DNA from: Kribbella sp. VKM Ac-2569
Lineage (GTDB): Bacteria; Actinomycetota; Actinomycetes; Propionibacteriales; Kribbellaceae
NCBI RefSeq assembly: GCF_004216905.1
Contig: NZ_SGXJ01000003.1
Location: 682,001 to 746,000 of the forward strand
DNA: 64,000 nucleotides
Direction of reading: 5' to 3'
The notes under the pieces were generated by a model. It saw nothing but the letters and a program-made list of their open reading frames with translations. It made no database searches and was not told the origin of the DNA. A program made the translations under genes and the position numbers. Shown here piece by piece: positions 16,778 through 23,934 of this stretch; positions within the stretch are counted from its first letter, which is position 1; each line of letters begins with the position of its first letter.

Positions 16778-16795
16778 GCGCCGACTCTCCGGCGC
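16778..16795 (+). promoter_or_regulatory. Hairpin after poly-Cys ORF, possible attenuator
   Basis: GCGCCG-actctc-CGGCGC forms a perfect 6-bp GC stem with a 6-nt loop, starting 3 nt after the leader stop codon. Ribosome position on the Cys codons could open or allow this structure. There is no T-run, as in many actinobacterial terminators. Confidence 0.4.
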
Positions 16796-16852
16796 ACGAG
16801 GCCCTGACCTTTCCGTGGCCCGCCCGCCGACACAGCACTCACAGGAATTCGC

Positions 16853-17260
16853 ATGAATCTCCCGGCTCTCGCCGATCTGCTCGCATCCCGTGGTCTCCGG
16901 CTCCTCCCCGGTTCGTACGCCGTACCGGTCGAGCTGCTCGTCCAGCTGCCTGACGCCACGATCGTCCAGTTCACGGCCCGCGGCACGACGCTGCGGCTGC
17001 GCAGCTACTCCCCCGACGCGCTCACCGCGATCACGATCCCCGCCGAGTGCGGCTGCGGCGACCACCACCCCCAGACCGGCCCGTCCCGCGTGACGCTCAG
17101 CCGGTACGCCGTACCGCTCGACGAACGCACCATCGACGGCGAACTCGAGTACGGCTGGCGCCACCACGAAGCCGGCCTCCTCCACCTCGCCGACGCCACC
17201 ACCCACTTCCTCACCCTCCTGGACACCCTCCGCACCCGAGACCTAGTCGGCGTCGCCTGA
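16853..17260 (+). CDS. Hypothetical protein with C-G-C-G-D-H-H motif
   Basis: 135 aa, family not recognised. It has no signal peptide or membrane segment. The middle contains E-C-G-C-G-D-H-H, two cysteines and two histidines close together, which could bind a metal; further histidines occur at W-R-H-H-E. ATG at 16853 has an AGGAA ribosome binding site 7 nt upstream. It follows the poly-Cys leader ORF and hairpin, so its expression may depend on cysteine supply. The 70-bp palindromic element lies 10 bp after its stop and may terminate transcription. Confidence 0.6.
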   Translation: MNLPALADLLASRGLRLLPGSYAVPVELLVQLPDATIVQFTARGTTLRLRSYSPDALTAITIPAECGCGDHHPQTGPSRVTLSRYAVPLDERTIDGELEYGWRHHEAGLLHLADATTHFLTLLDTLRTRDLVGVA

Positions 17261-17270
17261 CCACACGAAC

Positions 17271-17340
17271 GGATATCCCCTGCCGTTGTGGGTTCTCCCC
17301 TCGTGTACCAGTAGAGAACCCACAACGGTAGGGGATAACC
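17271..17340. repeat. 70-bp palindromic repeat, copy A
   Basis: 27-bp arms (17271-17297 and 17314-17340) are inverted repeats with 2 mismatches around a 16-nt loop. A second copy at 60980-61049 has the same arm length, the same 16-nt loop length and near-identical loop sequence (CCYTCGTRYAYCAGTA). Both copies lie between convergent genes, so they may act as bidirectional terminators, or they may belong to a REP/MITE-like dispersed family. The rest of the gap to 17551 shows nothing I recognise. Confidence 0.7.
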
Positions 17341-17551
17341 CGTTGTCTGCTCGACGGATGGCAGCCGACCCGCGGGGCCACGGCAGGACCGACGGCGGGA
17401 AGTGGGGAGTGGGGAGAGGCACCGGTGGCTGGGGACATGCAATAGCAGGTCCCGACCCACGACTACCTGTCGCACGACCCCGCATCGGGCTGATCACCAC
17501 CCACACATCGGACAGGAGAGCCGGCTGTCCCCTCGAGTGCGAACGGGCTTG

Positions 17552-17959
17552 TCAGGGGCGGCGGTGGGCGGGTTCGTGGGTGTCGAAGGACTCGCGGGCT
17601 GCCTCGACCTTGGCGAGGTTGGGGGACCATTCGGCGAGCGAATGGAACAGCGGGGCGAGGCTGCGGCCGAGGGGGCTGATCGCGTACTCGACGCGCGGCG
17701 GGACCTCGGCGTGGTAGGTGCGGGTGACCAACCCGTCGCGTTCCAGTTGGCGCAAGCGCTGCGTCAGGACCTTCGGCGTGATCGCCCCGATCCGGCGCTG
17801 CAGCTCGACGAACCGCTGCTGCCCGTACTCGTTCAGCGTCCACAAGATCGGAGTCGTCCACCGGCTGAAGACCAGGTCGACGACCGGCGCGATCGGGCAG
17901 GCCTGCACTGGATCAACCGCGGGATCGACCGCTGCATCAGCTGCTGTGCTCTCGCTCAC
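17552..17959 (-). CDS. HxlR-family transcriptional regulator
   Basis: 135 aa winged-helix protein. The family core is clear: C-P-I (Cys21), W-T-x-x-I-L-W-x-L, R-F-x-E-L-x-R-R-I-x-x-I-x-x-K-V-L-T-Q-R-L-R-x-L-E-x-D-G-L-V, and E-Y-x-I-S-P-L-G. The N-terminal cysteine is a position used by some HxlR proteins to sense oxidants or electrophiles. It starts with GTG at 17959, preceded 7 nt upstream by a TAGTAT box, so it is probably leaderless. It is divergent from an NmrA-like gene and likely controls it and itself through a palindrome between them. Confidence 0.88.
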   Translation of the reverse strand: MSESTAADAAVDPAVDPVQACPIAPVVDLVFSRWTTPILWTLNEYGQQRFVELQRRIGAITPKVLTQRLRQLERDGLVTRTYHAEVPPRVEYAISPLGRSLAPLFHSLAEWSPNLAKVEAARESFDTHEPAHRRP

Positions 17960-17966
17960 AAATCCA

Positions 17967-18008
17967 ATACTATCCTCTAGGTACCTACTATCCCGCGGCC
18001 AGTAGCGT
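17967..18008. promoter_or_regulatory. Divergent promoters with shared palindromic operator
   Basis: The minus-strand -10 box TAGTAT is at 17967-17972 (for hxlR). The plus-strand -10 box TAGCGT is at 18003-18008, 7 nt before ATG 18016. Between them the perfect palindrome TAGGTACCTA (17978-17987) is flanked by direct repeats ACTATCC (17969-17975, 17987-17993). The palindrome falls in the -10/-35 region of both promoters, as expected for an HxlR operator. Confidence 0.6.
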
Positions 18009-18015
18009 CATCACC

Positions 18016-18825
18016 ATGATCGTGATCACCGGAGCAACCGGCAACGTAGGCCGCCCCCTCGTCCAGACCCTGACCGCCGCCGGCGAGGACGTCGTCCCCG
18101 TCTCGCGCCATATCGAAAACCATGGCGAAGGCCACCAGGCCGACCTGACCAATCCCGCAACACTCACGCCCGTCCTCGACGGCGCAAAAGCCGTCTTCCT
18201 CCTCACCTCAGCGGACTTCCTTGCCAACGGCAACCTCCAGGACGTCGTCGACGTGATCCGCAACGCCGGCGTACCTCGCGTGGTCCTGCTGTCGTCCCAA
18301 GGCGTCGGCACCAGGCGCCACCCCTCGATCCACGAAGACGCCGTGACCGCCTCCGGACTGGACTGGACGATCCTGCGCCCAGGCAACTTCGACAGCAACG
18401 CCTTCGCGTGGGCCGACTCGATCCGCACCCAGCGGACAATAGCCGCTCCGTTCGCCGACGTCGCCCTCCCCACCGTCGACCCGCAGGACATCGCCGAGGT
18501 CGCCGCGGCCGCCCTCCGCGACCCGGCCCACGCGAACGCCGTCTACACCTTGACCGGCCCCACCGCGATCTCGCCCCGCCAGCAGGCCGACGTGATCCAG
18601 ACCGCGATCGGCGAGCCGATCCACTTCGCGGAACTCACCCGCGACCAGGCTCGCACCGGCATGCTCAACTTCATGCCGGAGCCTGTCGTCGACGCCACTC
18701 TCGACGTTCTCGGTACGCCGTCAGTGGCCGAGCAGCAGGTCAGTCCCGACGTCGAGAATGTGCTCGGCCGCGCGCCGCGCACGTTCGCCGACTGGGTCAG
18801 CCGGAACGTCGAGGCGTTCCGCTGA
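18016..18825 (+). CDS. NmrA/QOR2-like NAD(P)-binding protein
   Basis: 269 aa. I-V-I-T-G-A-T-G-N-V-G-R-P gives the NAD(P)-binding loop at residues 2-14; the C-terminal part is the NmrA-type substrate domain. Similar proteins paired with HxlR regulators include quinone oxidoreductases of the QorB type (reduction of quinones with NADPH) and redox sensors. Substrate is inference. The divergent hxlR gene and shared operator suggest induction by an electrophile or quinone. The 3' end overlaps the convergent TetR gene by 29 nt. Confidence 0.82.
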   Translation: MIVITGATGNVGRPLVQTLTAAGEDVVPVSRHIENHGEGHQADLTNPATLTPVLDGAKAVFLLTSADFLANGNLQDVVDVIRNAGVPRVVLLSSQGVGTRRHPSIHEDAVTASGLDWTILRPGNFDSNAFAWADSIRTQRTIAAPFADVALPTVDPQDIAEVAAAALRDPAHANAVYTLTGPTAISPRQQADVIQTAIGEPIHFAELTRDQARTGMLNFMPEPVVDATLDVLGTPSVAEQQVSPDVENVLGRAPRTFADWVSRNVEAFR

Positions 18826-19363
18826 CCAACGGCAGGAACACGTCGTCGACCAATGAGGTGAGGATCGACGAGGGCACCGGTTCGTGGGTGAAGAAGATTT
18901 CGTGCCGGAGGAGATTCGTGGGCGCGGTGAGGACCTGGGCGGGAACGTCGGCCGTCGGGATCTCACCGCGCGCCGCGGCCCGCTCCACGACGGTCCTCAT
19001 CACTCCGGTCATCCGGCGGTACACCTCAGGATCCAGATCCGGAGCCTCGGCCATCAGCCCGTGGATGGTGTCCGGGCCGAGAGTGGTGAACCGATCGGCC
19101 ATGCGTTGCAGGACGCCTAGTACGTCGTCGCGCAGCGTTCCGGTGTCCGGGACGTTGTCGACGATCGAGCCGGTGTGATGGCGCATCGCCGCGACCACCA
19201 GCTCCGCCCGGTTCCGCCACCGCCGGTACAGCACCTGTTTGCCGGTGTGCGCCCGCGCCGCGACCGACTCCATCGTCAGCTGCGCGTAGCCGACTTCCAT
19301 CAACTCGTCCCAGGCGGCATCGAGCAACACGGTCTCGAGCTCCGCACCTCGTCGACGCTCCAC
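18797..19363 (-). CDS. TetR/AcrR-family repressor
   Basis: 188 aa. The N-terminal HTH (about 15-55) has the TetR pattern: L-T-M-E-S-V-A-A-R-A-H-T-G-K-Q-V-L-Y-R-R-W. The C-terminal ligand domain is of the TetR_C type common in actinobacteria. The GTG start at 19363 is preceded by GGAGGG only 3 nt upstream, so the exact start is uncertain by a few codons. It is divergent from a DHA2 exporter. Two 17-bp palindromes of one sequence family lie in the gap, so it most likely represses both genes. Confidence 0.88.
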   Translation of the reverse strand: MERRRGAELETVLLDAAWDELMEVGYAQLTMESVAARAHTGKQVLYRRWRNRAELVVAAMRHHTGSIVDNVPDTGTLRDDVLGVLQRMADRFTTLGPDTIHGLMAEAPDLDPEVYRRMTGVMRTVVERAAARGEIPTADVPAQVLTAPTNLLRHEIFFTHEPVPSSILTSLVDDVFLPLVSGTPRRSG

Positions 19364-19376
19364 GCACCCTCCAAAA

Positions 19377-19393
19377 AGAGACCTTGCGTCTCT
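19377..19393. promoter_or_regulatory. TetR operator O1
   Basis: AGAGAC-cttgc-GTCTCT, a 6+6 inverted repeat with 5-bp spacer, sits 13 bp before the tetR start. It shares both half-sites with O2 at 19424-19440; centre-to-centre distance is 47 bp. Confidence 0.65.
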
Positions 19394-19423
19394 TAACGAT
19401 TCGAGCCTACTCTGAAGTCCGTA

Positions 19424-19440
19424 AGAGACGCAACGTCTCT
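19424..19440. promoter_or_regulatory. TetR operator O2
   Basis: AGAGACG-caa-CGTCTCT is a perfect 7+7 palindrome. It ends directly before the AAGGAG ribosome binding site of the exporter gene, so a bound repressor would block transcription close to the start. Confidence 0.7.
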
Positions 19441-19454
19441 AAGGAGCTGCTCGA

Positions 19455-20816
19455 ATGACCACCGCCACTGACCGCCTCGATCGGTCGGTCCTCAAACTCG
19501 CCGCCGTCCTCGTCCTCGGCGCGCTCGCCCCGCTGCTCGACAGCACGATCGTCACGGTCGCGATCCACACCGTCGGCACCGACCTGCACGCCTCGGTCGC
19601 CACGGTCCAATGGGTCAGCACGGCGTACCTGCTCGCGCTGGCGATGGCGGTCCCGATCACCGGCTGGTCGGCGAACCGCTTCGGCGCCAAACGGATGTGG
19701 ATCGTCGCACTCGGACTGTTCCTCGCGGGCTCGATGCTGTGCGGTGCGGCCTGGGACATCGGCTCGCTGATCGCGTTCCGCATCATCCAGGGCGTGGGCG
19801 GCGGCCTGATGCTACCGATCCTGCAGACCCTGCTGCTGCGCGCCGCCGGCCGCGAACGGATCGGCCGGCTGATGGCGGTCGTCACGCTGCCCGCGGTGCT
19901 CGGCCCGATTCTCGGCCCGGTGATCGGCGGCGTCCTGGTCGGCCACCTCGACTGGCGCTGGATCTTCTACGTCAACGTGCCGATCTGCATCGCCGCGATC
20001 GCCCTCGCCGTACGTGTCCTGAAGCCCGACCCGCCGGCGATCGCGGCGCGGCTCGACGTCCTCGGTCTGCTGCTGGTCTCCCCCGCGCTCGCCGCGATCA
20101 TCTACGGCCTCAGCCAGGTCGGCGACCACGGCTTCGGCCACTCCGCCGTACTCGTCCCACTCGCCGTCGGCGTACTGCTGCTGACAGCGTTCGTACTGCG
20201 ACGCACCGCCGAGCCACTCATCGACTTGGCACTCTTCCGCACGAGATCGTTCACCGCCTCGACCGCGCTCATGTTCCTCACCGGCTTCGGTCTGTACGGC
20301 GCGATGCTGCTCCTCCCGCTCTTCTACCAGCAGGCCCGCGGTGAGACGGTGACTACTGCCGGCCTCCTCCTTGTGCCGCAGGGAATCGGCAGCCTGCTCG
20401 CCCGTACCGCCGGGGGTCTCACGGATCGCCTCGGCCCGCGTCCGGTCGTTCTCGCCGGGATCATCCTCACCACGCTCGGAACCATCCCGTTCGCGATCAC
20501 CGACGCGTCATACTGGCTGCTCGGGGTCGCGCTCGTGGTTCGCGGCGCCGGGTTGAGTGCGGTCAATCTCGCGGTGATGGTCGGAGCCTTCCGCGACCTC
20601 GAGCCGGCGCAGATCCCGCACGCGAGCAGCACGACGCGGATCATGCAGCAGCTCGGCGGCGCTTTCGGTGCGGCGACGCTTGCCGTCGTACTGCAGAGTC
20701 AGCTCACCGGACACCACGCGTCGACGGCGTACGCGCACAGCTTCGGGTGGGCAATCGGGTTCACCGTGCTGGCCGCCGTACCGGCGTTCTTCCTGCCTCG
20801 GGGGCGGGGCTTCTGA
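19455..20816 (+). CDS. DHA2-family MFS drug exporter (EmrB/QacA type)
   Basis: 453 aa, about 13-14 membrane helices. The N-terminus carries L-L-D-S-T-I-V-T-V-A, the DHA2 motif D1, and helix 5 has the motif-C-like G-P-I-L-G-P-V-I-G-G. It exports hydrophobic or cationic compounds by proton antiport. An AAGGAG ribosome binding site is 8 nt before the ATG. Regulation by the divergent TetR protein is strongly suggested by the two matching operators. The substrate is unknown. It is slightly shorter than typical 14-helix members (about 470-510 aa), mostly at the C-terminus. Confidence 0.87.
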   Translation: MTTATDRLDRSVLKLAAVLVLGALAPLLDSTIVTVAIHTVGTDLHASVATVQWVSTAYLLALAMAVPITGWSANRFGAKRMWIVALGLFLAGSMLCGAAWDIGSLIAFRIIQGVGGGLMLPILQTLLLRAAGRERIGRLMAVVTLPAVLGPILGPVIGGVLVGHLDWRWIFYVNVPICIAAIALAVRVLKPDPPAIAARLDVLGLLLVSPALAAIIYGLSQVGDHGFGHSAVLVPLAVGVLLLTAFVLRRTAEPLIDLALFRTRSFTASTALMFLTGFGLYGAMLLLPLFYQQARGETVTTAGLLLVPQGIGSLLARTAGGLTDRLGPRPVVLAGIILTTLGTIPFAITDASYWLLGVALVVRGAGLSAVNLAVMVGAFRDLEPAQIPHASSTTRIMQQLGGAFGAATLAVVLQSQLTGHHASTAYAHSFGWAIGFTVLAAVPAFFLPRGRGF

Positions 20817-20818
20817 CT

Positions 20819-20841
20819 AAGTAACACGCTTGGTTGAACTT
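20819..20841. promoter_or_regulatory. Shared 23-bp operator, copy 1
   Basis: The core AAGTAACACGCTTGGTT (20819-20835) followed by GAACTT matches 21 of 23 positions with the complement of 29317-29339. This copy lies upstream of the Gfo/Idh gene and the other upstream of the sugar ABC operon. Each is an imperfect palindrome with AAGT-type ends. The ROK repressor encoded between them (22614-23879) is the likely binder. Confidence 0.6.
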
Positions 20842-20941
20842 ATAGGTATGAGATCGGCGCGCAAGTCACCGTGACGGCGGCGCCAGGATCGGATAGCGTT
20901 TTCCGGGATTGGACCGTGGACAGGACCGAAGTAGGAGCGAG

Positions 20942-22030
20942 ATGGCTGACACACAACAGCAGGTCGCGATCGTCGGGTGCGGCATCATCGGCCGCACCCA
21001 CGCCAAGACCATCGCGGAACGGCCGGACGCGATCGTCACCGCCCTGGTGGACGGTGACGCCGCGGCCGCGGAGGCACTCAAGGCACAACTGGTCGAACTC
21101 GGGCAGCCGGAGCCGAAGGTGTACGACGACCTGGCCGCGGCGCTGGGTGGGTCGGACGTCTCCCTCGTCGCGATCTGCACACCGAGCGGCACGCACGCGG
21201 CGCTGGCCGAGCAGGCGCTGAACGAGAAGAAGCACGTCGTGATCGAGAAGCCGCTCGACGTCGACCTGATCCGGGCCCGCCGCCTTGGCGCCGCGGCCAC
21301 CCGGGCCGGGAGCCACGGCGTGCTGTCGTCGGTGATCAGTCAGCACCGCTTCGACGCCGGCAGCGCGGTGGTCAAGCAGGCGATCGACACCGGGCGATTC
21401 GGGCAACTGACGTCGTCCGTCGCGACGGTGGCGTGGTGGCGCAGCGACGAGTACTACGCGTCGGCGGGCTGGCGCGGGACGTGGACGCAGGACGGCGGCG
21501 GCGCGCTGATGAACCAGGGCGTCCACACCGTCGACCTGATGCTGTGGTTCATGGGCCGCCCGGTGAGCATCCAGGCACAGGCGCTGCGGGCCGCCCACCA
21601 TGCGATCGAGGTCGAGGACACCGTCGTCGCCACGATCACCTTCGAGAGCGGCGCCGTCGGCACGCTGCATGCCACCACGGCGGCGTTCCCCGGCGGCCGT
21701 ACCCGCGTCTCGGTCCACGGCACCGAAGGCGGCGCCGAGGTCGAGGACGACCGCCTCCGTCGCCTGAATGTGGACGGCTCCACCGACGACCAGCCCGTCG
21801 ATGTCGGCGGCCCCGGCGGCCACAAAGCGCAGTACGACGACATCCTCAAGGCGATCGCCGACGGCACCCCGCCGGCCATCACCGTCCAGGACGCCATCGA
21901 CGCCCTCGCTACGGTGCGAGCCGTCTACATCGCCTCGACCCTCCAGCGCCCGGTCAAGTTCGTCGACGTACTCGAAGGTCGCTACGACGATGTCGACGTC
22001 TCCCGCGGCATCGGCCTCCCACCGAGCTGA
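20942..22030 (+). CDS. Gfo/Idh/MocA-family oxidoreductase
   Basis: 362 aa. The N-terminal Rossmann domain has V-A-I-V-G-C-G-I-I-G (residues 8-17), and E-K-P-L holds the conserved lysine used by the family in catalysis. The C-terminal beta-sheet domain includes W-T-Q-D-G-G-G-A-L-M-N-Q-G-V-H, with the typical histidine. It oxidises a sugar, inositol or sugar-acid hydroxyl with NAD(P). ATG at 20942 has AGGAG 5 nt upstream. A 23-bp site shared with the divergently oriented ABC-transporter operon at 29 kb lies upstream, so it probably belongs to the same catabolic regulon. Confidence 0.88.
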   Translation: MADTQQQVAIVGCGIIGRTHAKTIAERPDAIVTALVDGDAAAAEALKAQLVELGQPEPKVYDDLAAALGGSDVSLVAICTPSGTHAALAEQALNEKKHVVIEKPLDVDLIRARRLGAAATRAGSHGVLSSVISQHRFDAGSAVVKQAIDTGRFGQLTSSVATVAWWRSDEYYASAGWRGTWTQDGGGALMNQGVHTVDLMLWFMGRPVSIQAQALRAAHHAIEVEDTVVATITFESGAVGTLHATTAAFPGGRTRVSVHGTEGGAEVEDDRLRRLNVDGSTDDQPVDVGGPGGHKAQYDDILKAIADGTPPAITVQDAIDALATVRAVYIASTLQRPVKFVDVLEGRYDDVDVSRGIGLPPS

Positions 22031-22034
22031 GCCG

Positions 22035-22065
22035 GCGAGCCCGGCGCCTCAGGCGCCGGGCTCGC
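22035..22065. terminator. Strong bidirectional terminator hairpin
   Basis: A perfect 14-bp stem (GCGAGCCCGGCGCC and complement) with a 3-nt loop lies between the convergent Gfo/Idh and acetyltransferase genes. The loop includes a base of the acetyltransferase stop codon and one arm encodes its last codons. Confidence 0.75.
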
Positions 22066-22606
22066 GCGAGTTCAGAATCCGCTGGTAGAGGTTGCAGTCC
22101 TGCCAGTGGCCGTCGATGTGGAGGTACGTCGGCGCCATCCCTATCTGGTGGAAGCCGGTCCGCTCGAGGACCCGCTGTGACGCCGCATTCCCGGTCAGCG
22201 TGCTCGCCTCGATGCGGTGCAGCTTCAGCTGGGTGTCGGCGATCTCAGCGACGGCCTCGACGGCACGGGTGGCCAGGCCGCGGCCGAGTACGTCGACGGC
22301 CAGCCAGTAGCCGAGGGCCGCGCTGCGGAACGGGCCGGGCACCAGGTCGCTCAAGGTGATCTGGCCGACGATCCGATCGTCTGAGGCCAGCACCCACGGC
22401 ACCACCTGGCCGTTCTTGTAGCGCTCGAGCTGGTACGTCATCCGCTCGGCCTGCCCGACGGTGGTGAACCACTTCTCGTCCCGGACCGGCTCCCAAGGCC
22501 GCAGATGGTCGCGGCTCCGGGTCTGTGCGTCGGCGAGAGCGGGGGCGTCGTCGAGGGTCGCGATCCGGAGCTCGACGTCCGGTGTCAGCGGGCGGGGTTC
22601 GATCAC
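22049..22606 (-). CDS. RimJ/RimL-type GNAT N-acetyltransferase
   Basis: 185 aa. It has the GNAT fold: an acetyl-CoA loop around G-R-G-L-A-T-R-A-V, and the C-terminal N-x-A-S-Q-R-V-L-E-R-T-G-F-H typical of RimJ-like enzymes. It transfers acetyl from acetyl-CoA to an amine, possibly a protein N-terminus; the target is unknown. The GTG start lies 7 nt after the ROK-regulator stop. The junction contains a direct repeat TGATCGAAC, once spanning the stop and once spanning the start. It is probably co-transcribed with the ROK gene. Confidence 0.82.
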   Translation of the reverse strand: MIEPRPLTPDVELRIATLDDAPALADAQTRSRDHLRPWEPVRDEKWFTTVGQAERMTYQLERYKNGQVVPWVLASDDRIVGQITLSDLVPGPFRSAALGYWLAVDVLGRGLATRAVEAVAEIADTQLKLHRIEASTLTGNAASQRVLERTGFHQIGMAPTYLHIDGHWQDCNLYQRILNSREPGA

Positions 22607-22613
22607 TGTTCGA

Positions 22614-23879
22614 TCACTTGGGCAGCCTACGTGCCTGACTCGATCCCGAGACCCGAGGGGTGAACGCGTCGTGGAAGATCGTCGACGCCGCCCCGACCGC
22701 GGCCGCGTCGGTCTGCAGCATCGACTCCTCGACCGCGACCGGTCGGGTCTCCCGCGCCACCGGATGCGCGTTCACCGCGCGCCCGATCTCGGTCAGCAGG
22801 ATCTCCGAGATCTCCTTGCCGTACGCCGGCCCGCCGAGCACCACGAGATCGATATCGAGCAGATCCACCAGCCCGACCGCGCCCTGCCCGATCACGCGGG
22901 CGACCTGCGTGACCGCCTTCACCGCCGCGACGTCCCCGTCGGCCGCCGCCTTGCACACGGCGCGGTACCGCTTGGCCTCGTCGGTCGCGGCCGGATCGGT
23001 CTCGACGTACCCGAACTCGGCCGCGATCACCGGCAGCGACGCTGTCGGGTTGCACTCGGGGATCATGCGGGGTCCGTCGACAGGGTCCCGCTCCCCCATC
23101 CGCAGCGCCGCGATCTGCCCGAACTCACCGGCGTTCGCCGTACCGCCGCGGTAGATCGAGCCGTTCAGGATCAGCCCGCTGCCGACGCCGGTGCCGAGAT
23201 AGAGGTACGCGAAGTCCCGCGCCCGCGCCGACCGGCCGATCCACCGCTCGCCGATCGCAGCCGCCGTACCGTCCTTCTCCACCAGGACCGGATGATTCAG
23301 CTTCTGCTGCAGCAGCTGCCGGATCTTCAACCCGCGCCAGGCCGGCTGCAACGGCAGCGCGAGCAGAGTCCCGTCCGCGTCGATCGGGCCCGGTACGGCG
23401 ACGCCGACGCCGAGCATCGACGCCAGGTCGACCTGGCTGATGCTGAGCGCCGCGTTCACTGTGGCCGCGGTCAGGTCGATCAGCTTGTCCGCCTCGAGGT
23501 CGTCCGCGAGATCGACGGTTTCGCGACGGACGATCGTGCCGTCCAGGTCGACCACGGCAACGGTCAGCAGTTCGGGATCGATATGGATGCCGACCGCGTG
23601 CGCGGCCTTCGACCGCAACCGCACCGGCGTCCGCGGCTTGCCGAGCCGCTCAGCGCGCTCCTGCGCCTCCTCCACCAGCAACCCCTGCTGGAGAAGGAGA
23701 CGCAGGATCCGCGACACCGACTGCTGGGTGAGCCCGGTACGGCGGGCGATCTCGGTCCGGCTGATGATGCCGGCCAGCCGGATCGTCTCGATGATCACGG
23801 CCTCGTTGAACGAGCCCAGGTCGTACTGGTTCGCGCCCGCGCGCCGCAGCTCGGCGAGTCCCTCGACCGAATCGCTCAT
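22614..23879 (-). CDS. ROK-family transcriptional repressor
   Basis: 421 aa. The N-terminal winged helix (about 30-85) includes I-S-R-T-E-I-A-R-R-T-G-L-T-Q-Q-S-V-S-R-I. The C-terminal ROK sugar-kinase-like domain has D-L-D-G-T-I-V and G-T-G-V-G-S-G. The C-x-C-G-x-x-G-C zinc signature of ROK kinases is not intact (only one Cys, in P-E-C-N-P-T-A-S), fitting a sugar-sensing regulator without kinase activity. ATG at 23879 has a GGGAGG ribosome binding site. It follows the enolase-family gene by 55 nt and likely represses the whole sugar cluster through the 23-bp sites at 20.8 and 29.3 kb. Confidence 0.88.
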   Translation of the reverse strand: MSDSVEGLAELRRAGANQYDLGSFNEAVIIETIRLAGIISRTEIARRTGLTQQSVSRILRLLLQQGLLVEEAQERAERLGKPRTPVRLRSKAAHAVGIHIDPELLTVAVVDLDGTIVRRETVDLADDLEADKLIDLTAATVNAALSISQVDLASMLGVGVAVPGPIDADGTLLALPLQPAWRGLKIRQLLQQKLNHPVLVEKDGTAAAIGERWIGRSARARDFAYLYLGTGVGSGLILNGSIYRGGTANAGEFGQIAALRMGERDPVDGPRMIPECNPTASLPVIAAEFGYVETDPAATDEAKRYRAVCKAAADGDVAAVKAVTQVARVIGQGAVGLVDLLDIDLVVLGGPAYGKEISEILLTEIGRAVNAHPVARETRPVAVEESMLQTDAAAVGAASTIFHDAFTPRVSGSSQARRLPK

Positions 23880-23934
23880 CTCGACCTCCCGTCTCGTCCC
23901 TACTGGCCGTGATCGTACTGCCCGACGCCCGATC

